Shown here: positions 1 through 9,133 of the stretch, one piece after another
Layout: every line of letters begins with the position of its first letter
Numbering within the stretch: the stretch's first letter is position 1
From: Gracilaria domingensis
Lineage: Eukaryota > Rhodophyta > Florideophyceae > Gracilariales > Gracilariaceae
Assembly (NCBI GenBank): GCA_022539475.1
Contig: VCMS01000199.1
Location: forward strand, 1 to 64,000
Reading direction: 5' to 3'
Length of the DNA stretch: 64,000 nt
Position numbers and translations under genes: made by a program
The notes under the pieces: model-generated
The model's input: only the letters and a program-made list of their open reading frames with translations
Told to the model about the DNA's origin: nothing
Databases searched by the model: none

Positions 1-639
1 GAGAACGACATAAAAGTGGGTATGTACACAGATGGTGCATGGTTCACTTTTCGTTTTCTTTTTCGGTTGTTTCTTCTTCATCATTCGGATGTTGTCGTTC
101 TCTCCCATTATGTGGCCGAGGTATGATAAGTATATAACGACCTCAAATGGGTTCACAGCTGTTGGTGGGATGAACACTGTCGTCTTCAGAACCTGCTTTC
201 TCCTGGTCATGAAATAACCAACCAGGCATCGCACCGGTAGGTATATACCCATATCCATAGAGAGAAGGAAAAAATCGCGCAGTCTCTGGTCCTCATCCCC
301 GTCCTTCTTGTCAAGAAGCTTCGTTACAAGATATCGCTGTTCCACAGGTTTGTTATTCACAACACTCTTTCGCAGCTGTTGCAGTGTCAAGTTCTGCAGG
401 TTCTTGGAGTTAGTGGCCTCCTCAAACATCTTCCTTGCCTCCGGAATATCCTTATAGTTCTCGGCGCAGAACTCTATTAACCCTCTAAACCCCACGTCCC
501 GTGGCCGATCAGGGCCTCCATCGCTGTTTGCCAAAGCATCGCGAAGAACCAAGAAAAGTCTGACATATGCATGGAACGCCGGAGGCGGAGCACTCATGTC
601 GATAGGATGTATCTCCTCTCCAACATCGGTGGAATCCAT
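1..639 (-). CDS. Unknown protein, N-terminal 213 codons (runs off the window)
   Basis: Reading leftward from the ATG at 639-637, the frame stays open for 213 codons to the window edge, so the 3' end is missing. The protein begins MDSTDVGEEI and is mostly charged and probably helical, with a Lys-rich patch (KKKQPKKKTK) about 15 residues before the edge. I recognise no family. It faces the ParB/dioxygenase gene at 2064 across a palindromic intergenic region, and both genes have a copy of the same promoter-like arm just upstream of their ATG, which suggests co-regulation or a common mobile origin. Start chosen as the first in-frame ATG downstream of the TTTAAA element. Confidence 0.6.
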   Translation of the reverse strand, partial: MDSTDVGEEIHPIDMSAPPPAFHAYVRLFLVLRDALANSDGGPDRPRDVGFRGLIEFCAENYKDIPEARKMFEEATNSKNLQNLTLQQLRKSVVNNKPVEQRYLVTKLLDKKDGDEDQRLRDFFLLSMDMGIYLPVRCLVGYFMTRRKQVLKTTVFIPPTAVNPFEVVIYLSYLGHIMGENDNIRMMKKKQPKKKTKSEPCTICVHTHFYVVL

Positions 640-668
640 CGCTTCAGCGCAAACAACGGAGGCGAGCC

Positions 669-674
669 TTTAAA
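669..674 (-). promoter_or_regulatory. TATA-like TTTAAA upstream of the leftward gene
   Basis: TTTAAA in the left promoter arm, 30 bases before the ATG at 639. Function is inferred from position and from its conservation in the mirrored arm; the short distance leaves almost no 5' UTR. Confidence 0.35.
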
Positions 675-987
675 TGGCGACTTACGCTGGGCACCCCCGC
701 TTTCGGCAGCTCCTCCCAGCGCACTGCCAGTCTCGTCCGTGTCCGTGTCCGCTCGGAGCGATAGCGTCGCGTGTCGGAGCGATAGCGTCGCGTGTCGGCC
801 ACGTCGCGATTCGGAGCTATTGCAACGGTCCCGTATTGTGCTAAAAGTCGCGGATCAAGTGGGTGTGAAGCGCTAGTTTTCTCTAGTTTGATATATGTGC
901 ACGGCGTGTGCAGCGAAATCACTGCCGGAAGTGCCGGGAGGAGTGTTTTGGGAGGTCTCCGGAAGGCGCCGGAATGTGACCAGAACG

Positions 988-1060
988 TGCCCGCGGGCGG
1001 GGGGGTCCGGTCGTGTTAGGGTAGGTACCCTAACACGACCGGACCCCCCGCCCGCGGGCA
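988..1060. repeat. GC-rich hairpin H1 (73 nt, GG loop)
   Basis: Near-perfect stem with CCCGCGGGC and a G-run at the base and GTGTTAGGGTA / TACCCTAACAC at the tip around a GG loop. First of four related hairpins. Confidence 0.9.
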
Positions 1061-1096
1061 TAAAATCGCACATTTTTCAAAAAATCGTCCAAAATG

Positions 1097-1171
1097 TGCC
1101 CGCGGGCGGGGGGGTCCAGTCGTGTTAGGGTACCTACCCTAACACGACCGACCCCCCCCCGCCCGCGGGCA
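1097..1171. repeat. GC-rich hairpin H2 (75 nt, CC loop)
   Basis: Same stem as H1 but with CC at the loop, so it lies in the opposite orientation. The G/C run length differs by one or two bases from H1. Confidence 0.9.
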
Positions 1172-1245
1172 CGTTTTGGACGATTTTTTGACACCCTCCG
1201 GAGACCTCCCAAAACACTCCTCCCGGCACTTCTTGTACCCACTGC

Positions 1246-1367
1246 GTCACCTCAGTGCACCATCCCGGAAATTAGGGAGTGTCTGGAGGGTGGAGAAGAC
1301 GGGATGGTCACCTCAGTGCACCATCCCGGAAATTAGGGAGTGTCTGGAGGGTGAAGATGACGGGATG
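1246..1367. repeat. Two tandem 61-bp repeats at the palindrome centre
   Basis: Two direct units (1246-1306, 1307-1367) beginning GTCACCTCAGTGCACCATCC. They are flanked by the inverted words CCCACTGCGTCAC (1238-1250) and GTGACGCAGTGGG (1378-1390). This is the asymmetric spacer of the large palindrome. Confidence 0.85.
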
Positions 1368-1455
1368 GTGCACTAAGGTGACGCAGTGGGTACAGGAAGT
1401 GCCGGGAGGAGTGTTTTGGGAGGTCTCCGGAGGGTGCCAGAATGTGGCCAGAACG

Positions 1456-1530
1456 TGCCCGCGGGCGGGGGGGGTCGGTCGTGTTAGGGTAGGTACCCTA
1501 ACACGACCGACCCCCCCCCGCCCGCGGGCA
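1456..1530. repeat. GC-rich hairpin H3 (75 nt, GG loop)
   Basis: Third hairpin, mirror partner of H2 about the palindrome centre. Confidence 0.9.
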
Positions 1531-1565
1531 CGTTTTGGGCGATTTTTGAAAAATGTGCGATTTTA

Positions 1566-1638
1566 TGCCCGCGGGCGGGGGGGTCCGGTCGTGTTAGGGT
1601 ACCTACCCTAACACGACCGACCCCCCCGCCCGCGGGCA
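1566..1638. repeat. GC-rich hairpin H4 (73 nt, CC loop)
   Basis: Fourth hairpin, mirror partner of H1 about the palindrome centre. Confidence 0.9.
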
Positions 1639-1981
1639 CGTTCTGGCCACATTCCGGTGCCTTCCCGGGACCTCCCAAAACACGCCGCCGCGCAGTGATT
1701 TCGCTACACCCGGCCGCCGGTACGTTGGCGCCGCTGTCCACGTGTATTGCGGGAGTAGGCTGTACATGGAAGTGAATGAGTGTACTCTTGACTACTATGC
1801 AAAGCATTTGAAGAGCATGATTAGAGAACGCGACCATTGCTCGCGTGAGTCATCATTGCGCGAACTCCACGACTCTAAAGCGTACAATCAGTGTGCGAGC
1901 GGCCACGGACAGGACACGGACGAGACTGGCAGTGCGCTGGGAGGAGCTGCCGAAAGCGGGGGTGCCCAGCGTAAGTCGCCA

Positions 1982-1987
1982 TTTAAA
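1982..1987 (+). promoter_or_regulatory. TATA-like TTTAAA upstream of the rightward gene
   Basis: Mirror copy of the 669-674 element, 77 bases before the ATG at 2064. Role inferred from position. Confidence 0.35.
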
Positions 1988-2063
1988 GGCTCGCCTCCGT
2001 TGTTGTATCGTCCAGAGCGAGCGTATTGTTGATATACACCTTTCACTGCAATAGCTGTTCAAC

Positions 2064-5000
2064 ATGAAGCCAACTCGTGTTCGAAAGCGTACGCAAAGCG
2101 TGACTCCTCGCACTCGGCGGAGCACTCGATTATTGCAAGGTGGAATGCGGGTTTCTCTGCAGATGGATATTGAGGATGAAGGAAAGGTGATAGTCGGGGA
2201 AGCGTTGTTGCATGGAATTGGAAGTGTTCTACGCCGCGAGTTGCACGGGAAGCAATTGGACCCAGGTCTTGTGGTGGTTCATAATATTCTCATCAGTCGA
2301 AGCGGTCAGACGTTCTACCCTTACCGGGCGGAGGGCCTGGATCTTCCACAATATATCCAGGATCTCCGGACGGCCGCTCCTTGGGATGAGAAAATGATGG
2401 AACCGGTGGCAGCCAGCATTCCGGCGTCGAAGCGAGGAACGGTGAGCGCTATGAGTGAGGTGATGACGCCGACAAGCCGCACGGAGCCAATTCGAAGTTC
2501 ATCAACACCGAGAGGTAGCGCATCAGTAGCACCTCCGCGGGCAGGTCCGTCGTCTGTTACGAAGCGGTCTATGGAGACGAGAGCATCCCAGCTACGAAGC
2601 GGACAGGTCAAACAAAGTCTACCTCCGCTACGAAGCCCACTGCGTCGAAAAGGGCTTCTCCTGCGATGAATCAGACCGTCGACACAAGGGGATCTTCTGC
2701 GTCGAAACAGACGGTTCAGCAGGGGACGGCTGTGCAAGAGGAGGAAGATGAGATCATGAAAGGTCCCCTTCCAGACGCGGATGCGCAATCCGCGCAAGGA
2801 GCTGGTCCATCTGTACCCCAAACTGCACCAGAAACTGCGGAGCAGCAGGACGATGACGTTGTGCTTCTGTCCGCAAGAATGGCACGTTCAAGTGTTTCTG
2901 GCGAGCGGTCTGGAACACAAGGGACACCTACTCGGAGCAAGACGTACAGACGAATTCGTCAGAAGGTACCAAAGGTGAACCTCAATCAGTACCGGATGGT
3001 TGTTGTTACTGTTGACATCACTCTGGTGGACACTCCGCCCAATTTACTCCGTGGAGTAAGTAAACGCCACGTTGAAGCCCTTGTGAAGAGTATGGAGGAG
3101 CGGGGGATATTGCAGTCGATGGGTTCTCCAGTGGTGGCCTTACAAGATGCTACTACGGGAGAGAGGGATACTGACAAGGGACGCCTAACGAAGAAGTGCT
3201 TCATTGTAGATGGTTTGCATCGTCTGAAAGCTATACAATATTTGGCAGCGACTGGTGCACCGAAGTGGAAGCGATTAGCCAAGTTTTGGCGTTGCAATCT
3301 GCTGATACGAAGAGATGGGAGGCCCATTGGATGAAGGAATTGTTATGTGTTGCTTCGTACCTCAATGAGTCGACGAGTACCATGCGAAGGATGATGTTTG
3401 CAGACAAGATACACTCTATAGTTAGTGTGGTCGCCATTCTAATTGAAGATGTTGAGGGGGTGACGCCGGCAGACGTGGATCCTGCAGAAGTGACAGAAGT
3501 GTTGAAGGAGAGCCAACTGATTGGGACTGTGCAAGAGCGTCAGTATCTGAGATATGCCAATGTCGCCCTGCAACTCATGTCTCGTGAGGGAATGCTGGCC
3601 CATTTCGAGGATATATGTGAGACTGTGAGTGACATAGGTCTCACACATCTGTCCCATACTCCGCTATATGTTTTGGATGCCGAGGAGTTTTCCTTCATTC
3701 TTGATTGTCTTCAGATGTTTCTATTGAAGGGCAAGTCGACGAAGACAAAGCAATGGAAAAGCTTTGAGGAGGTTCGAGGTTTCTTTTATGATAGAGCAGT
3801 GTCTCTGTTCCGCGCGGCTAGAGCAGTGAGGAATGAACTGAACGAGGAAGAGTCCATGGAAGTGTTCCTGAAACGCGAAGTCAGTCTTTCTGCTCCATCG
3901 AATGAAGATGACGTTGAAGACCCAGACAACAACGCAGCTGTGTATCAGTTCCTTTTGGGACAAGTTGTGAACTTCAACACATTGCCGCGTGTTCGGAGCA
4001 GACGAACTCAATTAGAACTGCCACGACTTCCGTTCAGAATCGATTGCGGACGATGCTCAAGGTAATTCCGCCCCCCGCACCAGTGAAGCAGTCCGTGACG
4101 AAGAGGAGACTCCCGCTGCTGCTGCTGCAACATCTGCCAGTGAAGAAGGGGAGCCGCGAAGAAGTGCACGAGAACGGGCGCAGGTGAGTTATAGGGAAAT
4201 TGAGCACGGCCGAAATCGAGGTGCCATAGAAGTTCTGGATAGCTCTGAAGAAGAACAGCGGGCTCCGCCGAGGAAGAAACGGAGAAAGACTTTCACACAA
4301 CAGATGAGATCTACTCTGAACAGCATGACACCGGATGACCTGATGTCTCAACTAAATGAACATGTGCTGAGAGAAAGGTCGATGAAGGTTCAGTTCGTGG
4401 CATTGGGAGAGGGAGCGAATGCAGAGAACGCAGGCAGTTCTGCATTTGTGGATGACGATGAGCTTCTTTCTGTGACAGTTCTACGGGTTGTCACCGTCGA
4501 GAAAGATGATGCGCCAGACGATCAGCAAGAGACAGGTGGGGGGTCATTTGATGACGAGTTACCTACAGCTCTTCCGGAATCTGAGGAGCACGGACTTGTT
4601 CGAGGTGACCCATATAATGCCCACCGAACCCATCATGGTGCGGGTATGCCAGGCTGAGACCGCAGGAATGGCAAGGGAAGAACGTAATTGAGCACAAGGA
4701 CCCCTGGCTCAGAGTCATTCACTTGCCGAAGGGACATAGGTCGGAGCTGCTAAGTGTCTCGAATCTCAGAGATGTACACCATCTTGTCTTTTGGCACGCT
4801 GCAAGGGCTGAACATCGCCTACGGGCGGAGACATTTGGTATGCAGTATCCTCGTACTCGACCGACAGGTATGGATGATGAAGAGGTGCTGTGGGTTGCTG
4901 CGAAGGAGCATGACGAATTTGGGCAAATGTTCTTCGCCCGAATGCAAGCTGAGCTAAGGCAGAATGGATATTGCGTGCTTGATGGCTTTGCGACGGATAA

Positions 5001-5975
5001 TGGTGTCCCTAAATGGGAGGAGTTGGAAGAAGTTCGGGAGTTCGGAGATGTGCGGGGAAGTTGGTGGACTTCTTCGAGAATGAGTATGGAGCGATGCCGG
5101 ATATACGGAAAGGAGAGGAACAGAAGTCGTTTGTTCAAATAATCAACGATGATGAAGGATGGAAGGACGGTAGCGATGGACCATTTGAGGGGAGAGTGAT
5201 GTCGACACGTTGGGGTACGGTGGAGAAGCCGGAGGATAATGAGGAGCTCAGGTGGGTTGTAAGGTCGCGTGCTTTACTTGATGTTCGAATGGGTACAATT
5301 GCTGCGGCTTTGGGACTATGGGACAATGAAAGGGAAGCTGTGAAGATGTAAACTCCGAAAACTGGTGGTCGATTTCTGGGAACGACGAGAAAGTGCAAGC
5401 GTCAGACGCTGCACACCGACTTCAGTGGTCTGGTTACGAAGGAAACAATGAATACTGGCAACCCCGGATACTTTGTAATGGCCTCTGGGAAAGAGGGCTT
5501 TCCTCTCTGGGTGAGCGCTGGAAGCCATCAACTGGTGGGGATGAACAACCAACAGTTGCGAGTGATGTCGGAGGTGTATCCAGCGAAGAAGATAATCATC
5601 CCACCGTACTCTGTATTCGTGGGCCGTGGTGATGTGACACATGCTGGAGCAAGTGGGAAGAACAAGGTGGATAGGCCCGAGTCTATGGATTTGCTGGTTA
5701 GATACCACATGTACATGGTACCAGAGGGCTACGCACTACCTGATGCTGTTCATCGGGTGCGGGATTTCCGACCCACGTTTGTCAATGGTGACGAGGAGGA
5801 GGAGGCGAAGGATTAACTGTTGTCCGATGAGGAGGGTGGGGCGGTTGACATGGACGAAGACCAAGTGGTCGTGGAGATTGGTGTGGAAGCGGACGCCGGT
5901 AGAACCGAAGTGCTCGAGAGTAGTAGTGATGACGATTTGCCAATAATGAGGTTGCGAGCGCCTCGAAGTGGATGA
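2064..5975 (+). pseudogene. Broken gene: ParB-like domain plus 2OG-Fe(II) dioxygenase-like domain
   Basis: A nearly continuous coding signal runs 3.9 kb but changes frame about five times (near 2580-2666, 3330, 4016-4065, 4650, 5050) and has in-frame TAA at 5349 and 5814. Start: ATG 2064, after the promoter arm. Parts in order: basic Ser/Thr/Pro-rich N-terminus; a ParB-N/sulfiredoxin-like domain at about 2990-3330 (LVKSMEERGILQ, then IVDGLHRLKAIQ, the family's 'dGhrRl.A' box); a helical region to about 4010; an acidic/basic linker with PRKKRRK (about 4270); then a region resembling 2OG-Fe(II) oxygenases: NGYCVLDGF at about 4966-4992, HxD as HTD at 5412-5420, distal His in THAG (5637-5648) and RYHMYM near 5700; acidic tail. 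Known: ParB domains bind or cut DNA (some use CTP) and dioxygenases of this fold hydroxylate bases or proteins. A DNA-modifying or transposon-borne role is inference. Confidence 0.6.
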
Positions 5976-6290
5976 GAATGAGATGATTAGTAAATTATGA
6001 GTGTCTTGCGAGTATTAAGAGTAGTATACTATTACAAGGCTATACATATGAACATAGAAAAGGTGCGGCAGGCTGGTAATTGAACAAATGTCAAACGTCT
6101 TTGGTCCAGTTGCGTCTAATTGCAACATGCCAAATGCTCGGTATCGTTAACATCATTGGTGGCACCTGTCAATTCGCAATTGAACATGTAGCGTCCTAAC
6201 ATTTCTGAAACTGCACTTAAGGTTGCTTTTAAGAGAAGTGTGAAACTGAGAAGTCTATACAGTTCCTGTCTATGCGGTACTTGTGGCTGT
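5976..6290. other. Intergenic, nothing recognised
   Basis: Ordinary AT-richer sequence between the broken ParB gene and the HAD gene. No motif or repeat stood out. Confidence 0.5.
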
Positions 6291-7151
6291 ATGGTGACTG
6301 TATCAGGAAAAATGGCAGAGAAACAGAGAGACTTGGCGGAAATTTCACCAAATACCTTGTCTAAGTTCATACATGCCAATGGTTACGGTATATTAAGTTC
6401 CGTTGATGGAACGTTGAGAAGAGAAGGAGAGTCAATTCCAGAAGAAATTGTGAAGTGTATGAAGTTCATTGACGAACGTGTTGGTTTCGGACTTGTCACA
6501 GGGGGTGATGTGGGCGACGTGGAGGGGAAAATGGAAGGACTCGGAGACTATAAATTTGGTGTCTCGGCGAATCATGGAGCTTTCCTGCGTTTCTCTGACG
6601 AGAGGGAAATTAAGGTTGCATTCAATGATCACACCCTTGACCACACTGTTGACGGACTACTGTTCCTGGCAAGGGATTTGAATAGGAGGCATGGTATTGT
6701 GAATGATGGTGACAAGGGGTTCGTGGAGACCAGAAGTGATAGTGGCCTTCCCAATTTCGTGTACAACAAACTGTGGCAGTGGAAAGAAGAAGTGGATTCT
6801 GCTATTGGGGACCTGTTGCAGAAGATGGATGCGTTTGTTATCTATCCTGGCGATAAAAGTTGCGGAATTGTGGACAAGCGATACACAAAAGGAAGCGGAG
6901 GAGAAAATCTTGTGGATAATGAACCGAGATTTATTAATACGGATGACTTCGTGACGTTCGGAAGTGCTTTGAGCGACGGGCCTTTGCATGAGGTAGGCGT
7001 GTACGGCGTTCACGTCAAAGAAGACTGTATCCCGGGTGGAGTACACAACCTGTTCGAAAGCGTGGAGGATGTAGATTCGACAATTATGTTGGTGGCTCTG
7101 TTGTACGGCTACGAGGAAAAGCAGCACGATAAAAACCACCATGAATCATAA
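6291..7151 (+). CDS. HAD-family (trehalose-phosphatase-like) protein, probable pseudoenzyme
   Basis: 286 codons from the first in-frame ATG (6291; a second ATG at 6312 is possible). It is a paralogue of the convergent minus-strand gene at 7204-8076. HAD motif I, normally DxDGTL, reads SVDGTL: a TCC Ser codon at 6399-6401 (residue 37) replaces the nucleophilic Asp, the second Asp remains. Motif II shows VTGG where the paralogue has ATGR. ANHGAF follows, as in trehalose-6-phosphate phosphatases (EHGA), and motif IV reads FGSALSDGPLHE. Family knowledge says the first Asp forms the phospho-aspartyl intermediate, so this copy should be inactive as a phosphatase; a binding or regulatory role is possible. 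The frame is otherwise intact over the full domain length. Confidence 0.75.
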   Translation: MVTVSGKMAEKQRDLAEISPNTLSKFIHANGYGILSSVDGTLRREGESIPEEIVKCMKFIDERVGFGLVTGGDVGDVEGKMEGLGDYKFGVSANHGAFLRFSDEREIKVAFNDHTLDHTVDGLLFLARDLNRRHGIVNDGDKGFVETRSDSGLPNFVYNKLWQWKEEVDSAIGDLLQKMDAFVIYPGDKSCGIVDKRYTKGSGGENLVDNEPRFINTDDFVTFGSALSDGPLHEVGVYGVHVKEDCIPGGVHNLFESVEDVDSTIMLVALLYGYEEKQHDKNHHES

Positions 7152-7203
7152 AAGGGTATTGAGATATACACGACACTTTTATTACTGAGATCTCATATCA
7201 TAG

Positions 7204-8076
7204 CTAAGTATTAAAGGCATCGTAGCACTTGAAACAAATTCCAAGAGCATTTCTAAACCATTGACACTTGCATGTTCTGTACCCGTACAGTTCTGCCACC
7301 CTTCTGATGGTCTCATGCACGTCCTCCACCCCATCAACAAGATATGTTACCGCTGCTGGATGGTCTTCTCCCTTCACATGAATTGCCAGGGTTGCCATTT
7401 CATATAGAGGGCCATCATTGGAAGCATTCCCGAAAGCAACGATTAAATGTGTGTCGAACTGGGGGTCGTTTTCAACCAAGGCTAGCGCCCCACTATTTTT
7501 CGTGAAACGAATGTCCCCTATGTCACAGTTTTCATCTTGAGGGTACGCAACCAGGTTCGGAAAGGATGTCAACACTTTTGAAATACCGGAGTTAACTTCT
7601 GTTTTCCACTTCGACAGTCCATTGTACGTGAAGTTAGGGAGTCCACTGTCTTTTCTAGTGCTCACCACTGCTTGTTGACGCTCTTCGTGAAGTCCGTGCG
7701 ATTCATTTAATGAGAGTGCAAGTCTCTCAAGTTCGGCTGCACATCTTTCGTAGCCTTCCCTGTCAAGGTCCTGATCAATTTCGGTACCATTGGATAATCT
7801 CACCCGTGCGCCTTGGTTTCCAGAGATGCCAAAAGTGTAGCCACCGAGGTGCTCCATGAAACTCTCGACACCCTCTATACCCCGCCCAGTAGCAATTCCG
7901 AAACCAACGCGTGCGTTGATGTACTTCATGCATTTGACTGTTTCGGCAGGAATGTTCTCCCCAGCTCTTTTCAGAGTACCGTCAACATCACTAATCACGG
8001 CGTAGCCATTTTCGAATATTTCGTTAGCCAGCTGCTGAGCAGTTACTTCTTGGGCTCTAACTTCTGAGTTATACAT
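7204..8076 (-). CDS. HAD-family phosphatase, trehalose-6-phosphate-phosphatase-like
   Basis: 290 codons from ATG 8076. Motif I DVDGTLKR is intact near residue 30, followed by FGIATGRGIEG (motif II region), SGNQGA, and motif IV AFGNASNDGPLYE. Size and motif spacing fit HAD subfamily IIB (trehalose-phosphatase/sucrose-phosphatase type), so a cytosolic sugar-phosphate phosphatase is likely, but the substrate is not readable from sequence. The frame also stays open upstream to 8358 through a duplicated, decayed copy of the 5' half; I chose the downstream ATG because only it precedes a complete domain. It lies tail-to-tail with its paralogue, 52 bases apart. Confidence 0.75.
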   Translation of the reverse strand: MYNSEVRAQEVTAQQLANEIFENGYAVISDVDGTLKRAGENIPAETVKCMKYINARVGFGIATGRGIEGVESFMEHLGGYTFGISGNQGARVRLSNGTEIDQDLDREGYERCAAELERLALSLNESHGLHEERQQAVVSTRKDSGLPNFTYNGLSKWKTEVNSGISKVLTSFPNLVAYPQDENCDIGDIRFTKNSGALALVENDPQFDTHLIVAFGNASNDGPLYEMATLAIHVKGEDHPAAVTYLVDGVEDVHETIRRVAELYGYRTCKCQWFRNALGICFKCYDAFNT

Positions 8077-8598
8077 GTTTTGAAAGCTTTCGAAAGGGTT
8101 CGTTTTGCAAATGGGTGTGGGTATACGAATGAGAAGGATGTGATTGATGTTCACAAGTTGTTCGGTTGCACATCTTTCGTAGCCTTCCCTGTCAAGGTCC
8201 TGATCAATTTCGGTACCATTAGATAATCTCACCCGTGCGCCTTGGTTTCCAGAGATGCCAAAAGTGTAGCCACCCAGGTGCTCCATGAAACTCTCGGCAT
8301 CCTCTATATCTCGCCCAGTAGCAATTCTGAAACCAACGCGTGCGTTGATGTACTTCATGCATTTGACTGTTTTGGCAGGAATGTTGCCCCCAGCTCTTTT
8401 CAGAGTACCGTCAATACCACACTAATCACGGCGTAGCCATTTTCGACTATTTCGTTAGCCAGCTGCTGAGGAGTTATTTATTGGGCTCTAACGTCTGAGT
8501 TATACATGTTTTGAAAGCTTTCGAAAGGTTTCGTTATGCAATTGCGTGTGAGTATACGAATGAGAAGGGTGTGATTGATGTTCACAAGGTGTTTTGTA
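7741..8598. repeat. 429-bp tandem duplication covering the 5' half of the HAD gene
   Basis: The segment from 7741 is repeated starting at 8170 (offset 429) with few substitutions. The outer copy has a small insertion (near 8411-8422) that breaks motif I, so it is a truncated pseudo-copy. The repeat includes some 5' flank as well as coding sequence, as in unequal crossing-over. Confidence 0.85.
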
Positions 8599-9133
8599 GT
8601 ATGAAAAGAGTCTAAGAACGACCATATACGGATATTGTAGTACTGTTTTAAAAGGTTATTAAGACGAGAAGCTTTTACATCGATTTGCAGTAAAGAAAGG
8701 ATGATTTAGTCATATATTATATGTACGGGTTCAAGTGGGTAAAGAAAACTATGATTATCTTCAACAGGAGCTTAGAAATCAAGAAGAGTAAAACAACCTC
8801 CATTAGGGTTTTAAACCCATAAAAGGTTTACCTTACTTTATAAGGGTGCCCCAAGTATTGCAAAGGCTTAGTTCTTCAGAAATATCACAATTTTGTACTT
8901 GTTTCGTTACTAGTATCGTGCACTTTAATGATGTGGAATGACCATTTTCTATCTAGCAAAATCTTAGCGAAGTATTAGTGATAAGGGATGTAGGATTTAA
9001 AGGGGCATATTTGAACCACAGAAGGACGAACAATATAAGTAATGTAATAGGAACAGGTCATTTCGATAAAGTAACTTTTATGTTTAACTATCTCTAAAAG
9101 GTTTACAACACCGAAAAGTCATGTGTTCTAACC
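8599..9133. other. Intergenic, nothing recognised
   Basis: AT-rich, no long frames and no obvious repeat. Confidence 0.5.

Larger units (their letters stand above)
653..2003. repeat. Large inverted repeat between divergent genes (outer arms 653-750 / 1907-2003)
   Basis: The roughly 97-bp arm at 653-750 is an almost perfect inverted copy of 1907-2003. Each arm lies immediately 5' of a gene (ATG at 639 on the minus strand, ATG at 2064 on the plus strand) and contains TTTAAA. Inside, a second inverted pair runs from about 912 to 1705, so nearly the whole 1.35 kb could fold as a cruciform. The inner centre is near 1308 and the outer near 1328, so arms and core are not exactly concentric. Near 750-800 the left side also carries a short tandem duplication (GATAGCGTCGCGTGTCGG twice). 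Confidence 0.9.

Noticed and set aside
571-1837. Many overlapping ORFs of 60-117 codons on both strands
   Set aside because: They are translations of the GC-rich palindrome; mirror-symmetric DNA keeps stops absent on both strands alike.
4062-4183. Intron with GT...CAG between coding frames of the ParB gene
   Set aside because: Splicing it would create an immediate TGA, and the segment itself has strong coding character in another frame.
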